This document shows, one piece after another, positions 1 through 8,183 of a DNA stretch of 32,773 nucleotides. The position numbers were made by a program, and so were the translations under genes. The stretch spans positions 1 through 32,773 of the forward strand of contig NZ_SMKF01000052.1 of assembly GCF_004348325.1 (NCBI RefSeq), given 5' to 3'. This DNA is from Micromonospora sp. KC213. GTDB taxonomy: Bacteria; Actinomycetota; Actinomycetes; Mycobacteriales; Micromonosporaceae. How positions within the stretch are numbered: position 1 is the stretch's first letter; every line of letters starts with the position of its first letter. The notes under the pieces are model-generated. The model saw only the letters and a list, made by a program, of their open reading frames with translations, was not told where the DNA came from and made no database searches.

Positions 1-1112
1 GGGAGGGTGAGGGCCCGGATGGCCAGGTCGCCGAGCCAGACGTGGAACCGGCTGGGTGGCGCGTACTGGAGCATGCCCCGGCGGGCGTGGGCCTGCCGTC
101 TGGTGACCTCCGGGCGGAGTCCGGCCTCCCAGTCGAGCAGTGCCGAACAGACGTCGTCGCCGTGCCGTTGCAGGGCGGCGCCGAGTTGGTCGGCTCCGGC
201 GAGTGCGAGGGCAGCGCCGTGTCCGGCGAAGAGCGTGACGCACCAGGCCGCGTCACCGAGCAGCACGGTCCGGCCGGTGCTCCACCGAGACATGATCACC
301 TGGCTGACCGCGTCGAAGTAGGCGGCGGCGGGGTTCTGCGCGAGGTGGTGGAGCACGTCGGGCACGCCGCCGCCGAGGTCCCCGAACGCCGTGCCGAGCG
401 CGTCCACCGGTCCGCGCTTGAGTTCGCTGGCCGGGTCGGCGCACCGGTAGGTGAAGAACGCCGATGACCGCTGCGGGCCCAGGTTGACCACCGCGGCGGT
501 GCGTCCCGGGCCGATGAACGTGGTGGCGGACGGCTGCTCCGGCACGTCCGCCACCGGGTGGCTCAGGGGAACGGCGCCCACGATGTACGGCAGGTCGACC
601 TGGTGGTCGGCGCCGAAGCTGGTGGTACGGGTGGCGGAGTGCACGCCGTCGGCGCCGACCAGCAGGTCGGCCTCCTGGGTGGTGCCGTCGCTGAGCATCA
701 CCCGTACGCCGTCGGTGTCCTGGTCGATGGCGGTGACGGTGGTGCCGAAGCGGATCTGGGTGCGGTCGTGGGCCGCCGCGTACAGCGTGGCTTCCAGGTC
801 TCCGCGGAACAGCGACACGGCGCGCTCACCGAGGGCGGCCTCGGCGATGGCGGAGGGCACGGTGAGCTTGGCACGTCCGTCGGCGTGGAGCAGCACGGTG
901 GTGAACAGGCCCACGTCGTGGGTGGCCAGCGCGGCGGTCAGGCCGAGACGCTCGGCGGCGTCGTAGCCCGGCCCGAGCAGGTTCACCAGGTAGCCGCTGC
1001 TGCGCCGGGCGGGGGCGCGCTCCACCACGGTGGTGTGCCATCCGTCCCGGCCGAGTCGCAGGGCGGTTGCCAGCCCGGCTATCCCCGCGCCGATGATTAC
1101 TGCCCGCTTCAT
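1..1112 (-). CDS. FAD-dependent monooxygenase (PHBH/TetX-like), 3' end cut by window edge
   Basis: The reading frame starts at ATG 1112 and stays open for 370 codons to the window edge, so the C-terminus is missing. The N-terminus MKRAVIIGAGIAG carries the GxGxxG dinucleotide-binding motif at residues 8-13. A GADGVHS motif near residue 157 and a GDAAW...AGHGAALAL motif near residues 285-300 are the FAD/NADPH and FAD-ribityl signatures of class A flavoprotein monooxygenases. Such enzymes hydroxylate aromatic or polyketide-like substrates in the cytoplasm; the substrate here cannot be told. A GGGAG Shine-Dalgarno lies about 8 bases upstream. The gene is divergent from a TetR regulator with palindromes in the shared 100-bp gap, so control by that regulator is likely (inference). 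Confidence 0.88.
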   Translation of the reverse strand, partial: MKRAVIIGAGIAGLATALRLGRDGWHTTVVERAPARRSSGYLVNLLGPGYDAAERLGLTAALATHDVGLFTTVLLHADGRAKLTVPSAIAEAALGERAVSLFRGDLEATLYAAAHDRTQIRFGTTVTAIDQDTDGVRVMLSDGTTQEADLLVGADGVHSATRTTSFGADHQVDLPYIVGAVPLSHPVADVPEQPSATTFIGPGRTAAVVNLGPQRSSAFFTYRCADPASELKRGPVDALGTAFGDLGGGVPDVLHHLAQNPAAAYFDAVSQVIMSRWSTGRTVLLGDAAWCVTLFAGHGAALALAGADQLGAALQRHGDDVCSALLDWEAGLRPEVTRRQAHARRGMLQYAPPSRFHVWLGDLAIRALTL

Positions 1113-1134
1113 CCACCGCTCCCGCCACCAAGAA

Positions 1135-1148
1135 TGAACAATTGTTCA
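1135..1148. promoter_or_regulatory. Perfect palindromic operator, probably TetR-bound
   Basis: TGAACAATTGTTCA is a perfect 14-bp palindrome in the intergenic region between the divergent monooxygenase and TetR genes, 23 bp before the monooxygenase start. TetR regulators typically bind such sites and repress the divergent gene. The binding protein is inferred from position only. Confidence 0.65.
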
Positions 1149-1152
1149 AACA

Positions 1153-1172
1153 GTATGAGCGCATGTTCATAC
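1153..1172. promoter_or_regulatory. Second inverted repeat in the TetR/monooxygenase gap
   Basis: GTATGA and TCATAC arms are separated by 8 bases. The site lies 4 bp from the 14-bp palindrome and contains a further TGTTCA half-site, so it may be a second site for the same regulator or part of the divergent promoters. Confidence 0.45.
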
Positions 1173-1200
1173 CTGTGCAACGTCGGCCGCGACCAGCGCC

Positions 1201-1206
1201 TAGACT
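1201..1206 (+). promoter_or_regulatory. -10 box TAGACT, leaderless tetR mRNA
   Basis: TAGACT lies 6 bases before ATG 1213 with no Shine-Dalgarno between them. That spacing puts the transcription start at or next to the start codon. No clear -35 was seen. Confidence 0.6.
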
Positions 1207-1212
1207 TCGGAC

Positions 1213-1878
1213 ATGCCGCGCGGAGTCGCCATCGCAGAACCCAGGCAGCAACTGTTCGCCGCCCTCGAACGCCTGATCGCGGAAGAAGGGCCGGGCCGGC
1301 TCACCAGCCGGGCCGTGACCCGCGAGGCCGGCGTCGCCACCGGCCTGCTGTACGCGCACTTCTCGAACTTTGACGGCTTCCTGGTCGGCTACGCGGTCGA
1401 CCGGGCCTTCCAGATCTCCAGCCTGGCAACCAACCTGCCGGAACGCGCCGGCTCCGGCACGGTCGCCGGCAATCTGAGCGACGCGGCCCTGGCGCCGCCG
1501 CTGGGCATGCTGCTCGCGGTGACCCGGCTGATGGCCTGCCGGCCCGAACTGGCGACAGAAGTCGAAGCGGTACTGGGCGACGGCGCCGCCGGGCTACGAG
1601 CGGTCGAACGGGCAACCGCCGACTACCTGACCGCCGAGCGGCAACTCGGCAGGGTGCCGGTGGACACCGACGTGGAGGCGTTGGCTCTGGCGGTGGTCGG
1701 CGTACTGCACCACGTCGCGCTCACGGGCGAGACCCAGCCGGCGGCGCAGAGCCGGATCCGGCGGACGATGGCCGCCCTCACCGCAGGCTTCCCCGCCGTC
1801 GCCCAGCCAGGGCGGGACCTGACCGTCAGCCCTCGCCACGCCGGACAGTCGTTGCCCACCGGCGACGACCCGCCCTGA
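1213..1878 (+). CDS. TetR/AcrR-family transcriptional regulator
   Basis: A 221-residue protein. Residues about 12-60 form the TetR helix-turn-helix: a first helix (QQLFAALERLIAEEG), then LTSRAVTREAGVATGLLYAHFSN, with the usual tyrosine and phenylalanine of the recognition helix. The rest is a helical ligand-binding domain with no recognisable ligand class. The start at ATG 1213 is favoured because a -10 box sits 6 bases upstream. It is divergent from a flavin monooxygenase with two palindromes in the gap, so it probably represses that enzyme, itself, or both, and responds to a small aromatic or antibiotic-like ligand (inference). The last 25 residues or so are Pro/Arg-rich and look disordered. 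Confidence 0.88.
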   Translation: MPRGVAIAEPRQQLFAALERLIAEEGPGRLTSRAVTREAGVATGLLYAHFSNFDGFLVGYAVDRAFQISSLATNLPERAGSGTVAGNLSDAALAPPLGMLLAVTRLMACRPELATEVEAVLGDGAAGLRAVERATADYLTAERQLGRVPVDTDVEALALAVVGVLHHVALTGETQPAAQSRIRRTMAALTAGFPAVAQPGRDLTVSPRHAGQSLPTGDDPP

Positions 1879-1902
1879 AACCCGCGAGGACGAAAAGGAA
1901 AA

Positions 1903-1948
1903 CCGCCGGTCACGGCGTACCGGTAGGAGGGCACACCGCGACCGGCGG
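1903..1948. terminator. Hairpin between convergent tetR and lipoprotein genes
   Basis: CCGCCGGTC at 1903-1911 pairs with GACCGGCGG at 1940-1948. Past one mismatch the stem continues for 3 bp (CGG/CCG), with a loop of about 20 bases. On the minus strand the hairpin is followed by TTTTCCTTTT, so it is best supported as terminator of the lipoprotein gene, and it may also serve tetR. Confidence 0.6.
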
Positions 1949-1955
1949 GTCGGGA

Positions 1956-2447
1956 TCAGAAGTTGATGGCGACGCCGGCCTTCTTGCAGGCGGCGTTGAC
2001 GTCCTTGCCGGCCTTCTCCAGGGCGGGGCTGTCGGCAGCGGCCACGTCCTCGGCCGCCTTGCCGACCTCCGTGCCGAACGCGATCAGCACGGGGGCCACC
2101 GCGCTGCCCGGGCCGGCGGTCGCGGCCGTGTCGGCCATCCCCTTGGCCATGTCGGTGTAGGCCTTCTTCATCACCGCCGTCGCGTCCCCACCCGACGTGA
2201 CGGCCTGCACGAGAGCCGCCTTCGACTCGTCGCCGATCTTCTTCGCCGCCTCGCAGAGCTTCTTCTCGCTCGCCGGGTCGGCGGCGACGGCGGACGCGGT
2301 GGCGGCGGCGGCAGGGGCGTCCGCGACGGACGTGGTGGCGGGCAGCGTGGGCGGGGCCGTCTTCGACGGCTGCTCCCCGCCACACGCCGCCAGCGCCAGC
2401 ACGGAGACACCGGACAGGACTACAACGGAAAATCGAGAGCGATACAC
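1956..2447 (-). CDS. Small secreted lipoprotein of unknown function
   Basis: A 163-residue protein starting at GTG 2447. The N-terminus has Arg residues, a hydrophobic run and the lipobox LAAC with Cys22 as the lipid-modified residue, followed by GG. Residues about 25-58 are an Ala/Pro/Thr-rich linker. The mature domain (about 60-163) is helical and rich in Ala and Lys with two cysteines, Cys65 and Cys154, close to its ends, which could form one disulfide outside the membrane. No family is recognised and no partner gene is evident. TAGGGT lies 8 bases before the GTG, suggesting a leaderless transcript. Confidence 0.8.
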   Translation of the reverse strand: MYRSRFSVVVLSGVSVLALAACGGEQPSKTAPPTLPATTSVADAPAAAATASAVAADPASEKKLCEAAKKIGDESKAALVQAVTSGGDATAVMKKAYTDMAKGMADTAATAGPGSAVAPVLIAFGTEVGKAAEDVAAADSPALEKAGKDVNAACKKAGVAINF

Positions 2448-2455
2448 GGACGGAC

Positions 2456-2461
2456 ACCCTA
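2456..2461 (-). promoter_or_regulatory. -10 box TAGGGT, leaderless lipoprotein mRNA
   Basis: On the minus strand TAGGGT lies 8 bases before GTG 2447 with no ribosome-binding site between, which supports the GTG start. Confidence 0.5.
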
Positions 2462-2513
2462 GCGGTTTACTCCGGTTGGTGGGTGCCCGCCCGGTTTCAC
2501 CTGCTCGTCCAGG

Positions 2514-3359
2514 TCAGAAGGTGTGCTCGGCGGCCGGGAACTGGCCGCCGCGTACCTCCTCGGCGAAGCGGCGGGTCGCGTCCGTCAACGCGCCGGCCAG
2601 GTCGGCGTACCGCTTGACGAACCGTGGCGCCCGGCCGGTGCGCAGCCCCGCCATGTCCTGCCAGACCAGCACCTGCGCGTCGGTGTCCGGGCCGGCGCCG
2701 ATGCCGACGGTCGGGATGTCCAGCTCGGCGGTGATCCGCTTGGCCACCTCGCCCGGCACCATCTCCAGCACCACCGCGAACGCGCCCGCCTCGGCCACCG
2801 CCCGGGCGTCGGCGAGCACCTCGTCGGCCGTGTCGCCGCGCCCCTGCACCCGGTAGCCGCCCAGGGTGTGCTCGCTCTGCGGGGTGAAGCCGATGTGCGC
2901 CATCACCGGGATACCGGCACCGACCATCGCGGAGATCTGCGCGGCGCACCGCCGCCCACCCTCCAGCTTGACGGCGTGGCAGCCGCCCTCCTTCATGAAC
3001 CGCACCGCCGTACGCAACGCCTGCGCCGGCCCCTCCTCGTACGAGCCGAACGGCAGATCGCCGACGACCAGCGTCTGCCGGGTCGCCCGCACCACGGCCC
3101 GCACCAGCGGCAGCAGCTCCTCGGCGGTCACCGGCAGGGTCGTCTCGTAGCCGAACACGTTGTTCGCCGCCGAGTCGCCGACCAGCAGCACCGGGATGCC
3201 GGCGGCGTCGAAGATGCCGGCGGTGTACTGGTCGTACGAGGTGAGCATCGCCCAGCGCTCGCCGCGTTCCTTCGCGGCGATCAGGTCGCGGGTGCGCACC
3301 CGCCGGGTCGCCGGACCGCCGTAGAGGGCGGTCACCTCGGTCGGGGTGGACTCCACCAT
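2514..3359 (-). CDS. panB: 3-methyl-2-oxobutanoate hydroxymethyltransferase (ketopantoate hydroxymethyltransferase)
   Basis: A 281-residue protein of normal PanB length. It transfers a hydroxymethyl group from 5,10-methylenetetrahydrofolate to 2-oxoisovalerate, the first committed step of pantothenate and CoA synthesis. Family signatures seen: LTSYDQYTA near residue 38, LLVGDS with the metal-binding aspartate, [20 protein letters not shown], a KLEGG motif, [12 protein letters not shown] and [18 protein letters not shown]. The start at ATG 3359 is preceded by AAAGGAG with 7-base spacing. No other pantothenate gene is adjacent. It precedes the lipoprotein gene on the same strand, but that gene has its own -10 box. 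Confidence 0.96.
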   Translation of the reverse strand: MVESTPTEVTALYGGPATRRVRTRDLIAAKERGERWAMLTSYDQYTAGIFDAAGIPVLLVGDSAANNVFGYETTLPVTAEELLPLVRAVVRATRQTLVVGDLPFGSYEEGPAQALRTAVRFMKEGGCHAVKLEGGRRCAAQISAMVGAGIPVMAHIGFTPQSEHTLGGYRVQGRGDTADEVLADARAVAEAGAFAVVLEMVPGEVAKRITAELDIPTVGIGAGPDTDAQVLVWQDMAGLRTGRAPRFVKRYADLAGALTDATRRFAEEVRGGQFPAAEHTF

Positions 3360-3479
3360 GACTGTCTCCTTTCCTCGAGGCCGCTGACGCGGTCCCCGGG
3401 TACCTGCCGCGATCGTCGCACCGGGCGACCCCGTCCGGGCAGGGTGCAGTGCAGGATGTCACTCCGCGTCGGTGCCCGC

Positions 3480-3512
3480 CCGTCCGGTGGTCGGCTCACG
3501 ACCACCGGACGG
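3480..3512 (-). terminator. 14-bp perfect hairpin after nadE
   Basis: Arms 3480-3493 and 3499-3512 pair perfectly (core CGTCCGGTGGTCG) around a 5-base loop, 13 bases beyond the nadE stop. No T-tract follows, as is usual for intrinsic terminators in high-GC actinobacteria. Confidence 0.65.
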
Positions 3513-3525
3513 CGGTGAGGTCAGG

Positions 3526-5286
3526 TCAGCCGTTCTCCCGCCAACGGTTGGTGATCGGCAGCCGGCGGTCTCGCCCGAACGCCTTCATGGAGATCTTCGT
3601 GCCCGGGGCGGACTGGCGGCGCTTGTACTCGGCGATGTCCACCAGCCGGAGCACCTTGTCCACCACCGCCGGGTCGTGCCCGGAGGAGACCAGCCCGTCG
3701 CGGCCCAGGTCGCCGTCGACGTAGCCGATCAGGATCGGGTCGAGCACGTCGTACTCGGGAAGGTTGTCGCTGTCGAGCTGGCCGGGGCTCAGCTCGGCCG
3801 ACGGCGGCTTGCCGATGGAGTTCTCCGGGATCGGCGGGGTCTCGCCCCGGGCGGCGGCGTCGGCGTTGCGCCACTTCGCCAGCCGCCAGATCAGCGTCTT
3901 CCAGACGTCCTTGACCGGATTGAAGCCGCCGACCGAGTCGCCGTAGAGAGTGGAGTAGCCGACCGCCAGCTCACTCTTGTTGCCGGTGGTGAGGACCAGG
4001 TGCCCCTCCTGGTTCGACAGTGCCATCAGGATCACGCCGCGCACCCGGGCCTGGAGGTTCTCCACCGCCACCCCGGACAGCGACAGGTTGGCCAGGAAGG
4101 CGTCCACCATCGGCTGGATCGGCTCGATCCGGTAGTCCAGCCCGGTCCGCTTGGCCAGCTCCTCCGCGTCGGCGCGGGAGTGCTCCGAGGAGTACTGGCT
4201 GGGCAGGGAGACCCCGACCACCCGGTCCGGCCCGAGCGCGTCGACGGCGAGCGCCGCCACCACCGCCGAGTCGATGCCGCCGGAGAGGCCGAGCACCACC
4301 GAGGGGAAGCGGTTCTTGTTGACGTAGTCGCGCAGGCCGAGCACCAGTGCCTGCCAGACCTCGGCCTCGTCGGCGACCGGGGCCATCGTCCCGCCGTCGG
4401 CCGCCGGGCCCGCCGGGGCCGGCGGGATCGCCGCGACGGTACGCCGCAGCACCCGCATCCCGTCGGCCAACTCCTCGGCCTCCGGGCCGGGCGGGCCCGC
4501 CTCGGGCACCTCGACGTCATGCACCAACAGGTGCTCGACGAACTGCGGGGCGCGGGCCAGCAGCCGGCCGTCGGCGGCCACGATCATCGAGTCGCCCTCG
4601 AAGACCAGCTCGTCCTGCCCGCCGATCATGTTCACGTACGCGATGGTGGCGTCGGCCTCCGCGGCCCGGCGGCGGACCAGCGGCAGCCGGATGTCGTCCT
4701 TGTTCAGCTCGTACGGCGAACCGTTGATGTTGACCACCAGCCCGACGCCGGCCTGCCGGGCCACCGCGAACGGGCCGCCGGCCTGCCAGAGGTCCTCGCA
4801 GATGGTCAACGCGACGTCCACGCCGCCGACGCGCACCACGGTCAACGTGTCGCCGGGGACGAAGTAGCGGTCCTCGTCGAAGACGCCGTAGTTGGGCAGG
4901 TGGTGCTTGAAGTAGCGGGCCACCACCGTGCCGCCGTGCAGCAGCGCGGCGGCGTTGCGGGCACCCCGGCCGGGCTGGGCGTCCCCGGAGACCTGCGGCG
5001 GGCCGTCGGCGTCGAGATAGCCGACCACCACCGGCAGGTCGCCCAGACCGTCGGCGGCCAGGTCGGCGGCGAGCTGGTCCAGTGCGGCCTTCGACGCCGC
5101 CACGAACGAGCGGCGGAAGACCAGATCCTCGACCGGGTAGCCGGTGAGCATCATCTCCGGGAAGGCGACGAGCTGGGCGCCGGCGTCGGCGGCCTTACGG
5201 GTCCCGGCGCGGACCAGCGCGGCGTTTCCGGCGAGGTCCCCGACGGTCGGGTTGACCTGGGACAGGGCGAGACGCAGGGTGGGCAT
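3526..5286 (-). CDS. nadE: Glutamine-dependent NAD+ synthetase
   Basis: A 586-residue two-domain enzyme that converts deamido-NAD+ to NAD+ with ATP, taking ammonia from glutamine. Residues 1 to about 270 are a nitrilase-fold glutaminase with the triad Glu44 (FPEMM), Lys127 (YFKHHLPNYG) and Cys163 (LTICEDLW). Residues about 320-586 are the ATP-pyrophosphatase synthetase, with the P-loop LGLSGGIDSAVV near 328-340 and TTGNKSELAVGYSTLYGD. The start at ATG 5286 begins the conserved first strand of the nitrilase domain. CAAGAT 6 bases upstream is a weak candidate -10 box. It is divergent from glnA2 across 214 bp. Confidence 0.96.
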   Translation of the reverse strand: MPTLRLALSQVNPTVGDLAGNAALVRAGTRKAADAGAQLVAFPEMMLTGYPVEDLVFRRSFVAASKAALDQLAADLAADGLGDLPVVVGYLDADGPPQVSGDAQPGRGARNAAALLHGGTVVARYFKHHLPNYGVFDEDRYFVPGDTLTVVRVGGVDVALTICEDLWQAGGPFAVARQAGVGLVVNINGSPYELNKDDIRLPLVRRRAAEADATIAYVNMIGGQDELVFEGDSMIVAADGRLLARAPQFVEHLLVHDVEVPEAGPPGPEAEELADGMRVLRRTVAAIPPAPAGPAADGGTMAPVADEAEVWQALVLGLRDYVNKNRFPSVVLGLSGGIDSAVVAALAVDALGPDRVVGVSLPSQYSSEHSRADAEELAKRTGLDYRIEPIQPMVDAFLANLSLSGVAVENLQARVRGVILMALSNQEGHLVLTTGNKSELAVGYSTLYGDSVGGFNPVKDVWKTLIWRLAKWRNADAAARGETPPIPENSIGKPPSAELSPGQLDSDNLPEYDVLDPILIGYVDGDLGRDGLVSSGHDPAVVDKVLRLVDIAEYKRRQSAPGTKISMKAFGRDRRLPITNRWRENG

Positions 5287-5418
5287 GTGTTCATCTTGCC
5301 CCAGCCGGCCCGCGCCAATCCGCAGCGTCGGACGAGACGGCGGCCACCCGACGGGGGGCGGGTCCGCCGGGCGTGATCCGCCGGCCGGGACACCGCAGGA
5401 CGCGCGCCGGCAGGTCGC

Positions 5419-5434
5419 GTAACGTCTGCTTAAC
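5419..5434 (+). promoter_or_regulatory. Possible single GlnR-like half-pair upstream of glnA2
   Basis: GTAAC-N6-TTAAC lies 67 bases before the glnA2 start. It resembles one a/b pair of the GlnR consensus (GTNAC-N6-GAAAC), but the second element is imperfect and the next repeats are absent, so this is weak. Confidence 0.2.
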
Positions 5435-5500
5435 CAGACCGGTGCAGACTGGGCGATCAGGCCGGGCCGGCCCCGGACGTAGTCGTGAGAGGTTGGGGAA

Positions 5501-6850
5501 GTGGACCGTCAGCAGGAGTTCGTCCTCCGTACGCTGGAAGAGCGGGACATCCGGTTCGTCCGGCTGTGGTTCACCGACGTGCTCGGCACGCTCAAGAGCG
5601 TGTCGGTGGCGCCCGCCGAGCTGGAGGCGGCCTTCGAGGAGGGCATCGGTTTCGACGGCTCGGCCATCGAGGGCTTCGCCCGGGTCTTCGAGTCCGACAT
5701 GGTCGCCATGCCCGACCCGACCACCTTCCAGGTCTTCCCCTTCGAGGGCGGCGTCAGCGGCGAGAGCGCCCGGATGTTCTGCGACATCCTGCTGCCCGAC
5801 GGCAGCCCGTCCTGGGCCGACCCGCGGCACGTGCTGCGCCGGATGCTCTCCAAGGCCGCCGAGAAGGGCTTCACCTTCTACACCCACCCCGAGATCGAGT
5901 TCTTCCTGCTGGAGAACGGCCCGATGGACGGCTCGGTGCCGGTGCCGGTCGACACCGGTGGGTACTTCGAGCACACCACGCACGCCGTGGCGCGGGACTT
6001 CCGCCGCCAGGCGGTGCTGGCCCTGGAGCGGATCGGCATCTCGGTCGAGTTCAGCCACCACGAGGTCGCCCCCGGCCAGCAGGAGATCGACCTGCGCTAC
6101 GCCGACGCGCTGACCACCGCCGACAACGTGATGACCTTCCGGCACGTGGTCAAGGAGGTGGCGCTCTCCACCGGGGTGCAGGCCACCTTCATGCCGAAGC
6201 CGTTCACCGACCAGCCGGGCAGCGGCATGCACACCCACCTGTCGCTGTTCGAGGGGGAGCGCAACGCGTTCCACGACGCCGGCGACCCGATGAAGCTCTC
6301 CAAGGTGGCCAAGTCGTTCATCGCGGGGCTGCTCGCCCACGCCCGCGAGTACACCGCCGTGACCAACCAGTGGGTCAACTCGTACAAGCGGCTCTTCCCG
6401 CAGGCGCTGCCGGACCGGATCACCGAGAGCCCGGCGTACGTCTGCTGGGGGCACCTGAACCGCTCGGCGCTGGTGCGGGTGCCCGCGTACGGCAAGCCGA
6501 ACTCGGCCCGGGTGGAGGTCCGCTCGCTGGACTCGGCGACCAACCCCTACCTGGCCTTCGCGGTGATGCTCGGCGCCGGCCTCAAGGGCATCGAGGAGGG
6601 CTACGAGCTGCCGCCGGGCGCCGAGGACGACGTCTGGTCGCTGTCCAGCGCCGAGCGCCGGGCCATGGGGTACGAGGCCCTGCCGGAGAACCTGGCCGAG
6701 GCGATCGACGTGATGGCCGAGTCCGAACTGGTCGCCGAGGTGCTCGGCGAGCACGTCTTCGACTTCTTCCTGCGCAACAAGCGCGCCGAGTGGGAGCAGT
6801 ACCGCCGCGAGGTCACCCCGTACGAGCGGCAACGCTACCTCTCGCTCTAG
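5501..6850 (+). CDS. glnA2: Glutamine synthetase family protein, GlnA2 type (GSI-alpha)
   Basis: A 449-residue glutamine-synthetase-fold enzyme. It has the N-terminal beta-grasp domain (LWFTDVLGTLKSV) and the catalytic domain with GFDGSAIEGF near residue 50, HPEIEFFL (metal-binding Glu) near 128, SHHEVAPGQQEID, MPKPFTDQPGSGMHTHLSL near 230-245 (ATP/ammonium region) and RVEVRSLDSATNPYLAF. The [13 protein letters not shown] tyrosine loop used for adenylylation is replaced by ELPPGAEDDVWSL, so GlnE should not regulate it. The Streptomyces orthologue has been described as a gamma-glutamylpolyamine synthetase; that role here is inference. The GTG start follows GAGAGG by 9 bases. Confidence 0.9.
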   Translation: MDRQQEFVLRTLEERDIRFVRLWFTDVLGTLKSVSVAPAELEAAFEEGIGFDGSAIEGFARVFESDMVAMPDPTTFQVFPFEGGVSGESARMFCDILLPDGSPSWADPRHVLRRMLSKAAEKGFTFYTHPEIEFFLLENGPMDGSVPVPVDTGGYFEHTTHAVARDFRRQAVLALERIGISVEFSHHEVAPGQQEIDLRYADALTTADNVMTFRHVVKEVALSTGVQATFMPKPFTDQPGSGMHTHLSLFEGERNAFHDAGDPMKLSKVAKSFIAGLLAHAREYTAVTNQWVNSYKRLFPQALPDRITESPAYVCWGHLNRSALVRVPAYGKPNSARVEVRSLDSATNPYLAFAVMLGAGLKGIEEGYELPPGAEDDVWSLSSAERRAMGYEALPENLAEAIDVMAESELVAEVLGEHVFDFFLRNKRAEWEQYRREVTPYERQRYLSL

Positions 6851-6930
6851 ATCATCCTTGCGTCGGAGGACTATCGTCTCGTTCACCGTGCCGGCACCCC
6901 GCCGGCCGGTGGACGGGCGGAGGCGGTCAG

Positions 6931-7356
6931 GTGCTGGAGGATCTGCTCAGCGGAGCGTGGCAGAGCGTGGTCTACGGGGTCGTCGGGGTGATCCTGATGG
7001 CCGCCGGGTTCCTGCTGGTGGACGTGCTGACCCCGGGGAAGCTGCGCGAGCTGATCTGGGTGCGGCGCAACGGCAACGCGGCGCTGCTGCTGGCCGCCAA
7101 CCAGCTCGGCATCGCCGGGATCGTCTTCACGGCGATCCTCACCAGTTACAGCGACTTCGCCAAGGGGCTCGCCTCCACGGTGATCTTCGGGCTGGTCGGC
7201 CTACTGATCATGGCGTTGGCGTTCTTCGTGCTCGACCTGCTCACCCCCGGGCGGCTCGGCGAGATCATCTGCTCGGACGAGCCGCACCCGGCGGCCTGGG
7301 TCAGTGCCGCCACGCACTTCGGTGCCGCGCTGATCGTCTGCGCCTGCATCGCCTGA
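6931..7356 (+). CDS. DUF350-family integral membrane protein
   Basis: A 141-residue protein with four predicted transmembrane helices in two similar halves. Each half has a hydrophobic helix ending in a DxLTPGxL motif (LLVDVLTPGKL near residue 30 and VLDLLTPGRL near 105), the hallmark of DUF350. The function of the family is unknown. The start at GTG 6931 is chosen because GGAGG lies 7 bases upstream; longer frames upstream lack a ribosome-binding site and overlap glnA2. It follows glnA2 by 80 bp on the same strand and could be cotranscribed with it. Confidence 0.82.
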   Translation: MLEDLLSGAWQSVVYGVVGVILMAAGFLLVDVLTPGKLRELIWVRRNGNAALLLAANQLGIAGIVFTAILTSYSDFAKGLASTVIFGLVGLLIMALAFFVLDLLTPGRLGEIICSDEPHPAAWVSAATHFGAALIVCACIA

Positions 7357-7379
7357 CGCCGGCTGTCGTACCCCGGGTC

Positions 7380-7385
7380 TAGCCT
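7380..7385 (+). promoter_or_regulatory. -10 box TAGCCT, leaderless WYL regulator mRNA
   Basis: TAGCCT lies 7 bases before GTG 7393. There is no Shine-Dalgarno, which supports leaderless translation and the GTG start. Confidence 0.6.
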
Positions 7386-7392
7386 GCCCGGG

Positions 7393-8085
7393 GTGAACCG
7401 GACCGACCGTCTCTACGCCCTGGTGGAGGAGCTGCGGGCGGTGTCGCCCCGGCCGCGCAGCGCCCGCTGGCTGGCCGCGCGTTTCGAGGTGAGCACCCGC
7501 ACCATCGAGCGGGACATCGCCGCCCTGCAGGCCGGCGGTGTGCCGATCTGGGCCGAGCCCGGCCGCACCGGCGGCTACGTCGTCGACCGTGCCCGTACCC
7601 TGCCGCCGGTCAACCTCACTGCCGGTGAGACGGTGGCGATGGCCCTCGCGCTGCACCGCCTCGGCGGCACCCCGTTCGCCGCGGCCGGCGCCAGCGCGCT
7701 GCGCAAGCTGCTCGCGGTGTTGCCGCCCGCCGACGCGGCCGAGGCGCACCGGCTCGCCGGCCGGGTCCATCTGGTCGGCGGCGGGCCGGCCACGCCCGTC
7801 CCGGCCGCCGTCGCCGACGCGGTCACCGCGCGCCGCGTGCTGCGCCTGCGGTACGCCGATCGTGCCGGCACCGACTCGGTGCGCGAGGTCGAGCCACTGG
7901 GCTATCTCGGCAACCCCACGCACTGGTACCTGCTCGCCTGGTGCCGGCTGCGCGACGCGCTGCGCTGCTTCCGTACCGACCGGATCCTGGCCGTGACGCC
8001 GCTTCCGGAGCCGGTCACCCGCCGGTGGCGCCCGGCGGACCTGGACATCCCCACCGAGCGGGTCCGGTCGCTGAACCTGCTCTGA
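7393..8085 (+). CDS. HTH and WYL-domain transcriptional regulator (YafY/DeoR-like)
   Basis: A 230-residue protein. Residues 1-60 are a winged helix-turn-helix of the HTH_11 type (RTDRLYALVEELRA...WLAARFEVSTRTIERDIAALQAGGVPI), followed by the GGYVV wing. Residues about 130-215 form a WYL domain (AVTARRVLRLRYADR, then VREVEPLGYLGNPTHWYLLAWCRLRDALRCFRTDRI), in which the WYL motif appears as WYLLAWC. WYL domains sense ligands, often nucleic acids or nucleotides. No divergent target is present; it may regulate itself or the VOC protein 98 bp downstream (inference). Confidence 0.88.
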   Translation: MNRTDRLYALVEELRAVSPRPRSARWLAARFEVSTRTIERDIAALQAGGVPIWAEPGRTGGYVVDRARTLPPVNLTAGETVAMALALHRLGGTPFAAAGASALRKLLAVLPPADAAEAHRLAGRVHLVGGGPATPVPAAVADAVTARRVLRLRYADRAGTDSVREVEPLGYLGNPTHWYLLAWCRLRDALRCFRTDRILAVTPLPEPVTRRWRPADLDIPTERVRSLNLL

Positions 8086-8183
8086 CATCCGCCGGTAAAC
8101 ACCGACAGGACGGTGTCGCCGACCACCCCGAGGCTGTCTGACGACGCCGGCCGCCCGGCCGGTGCCCAGACAGGAGGTCGCAC

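Noticed and set aside
3472..5376. Long plus-strand open frame (634 codons) over nadE
   Set aside because: Antisense to a certain nadE; the composition is that of a GC-rich shadow frame with no domain.
8099..8116. Hairpin ACACCG-acagga-CGGTGT as terminator of the WYL gene
   Set aside because: Only 6 bp with no T-tract; much weaker than the other hairpins in the window.
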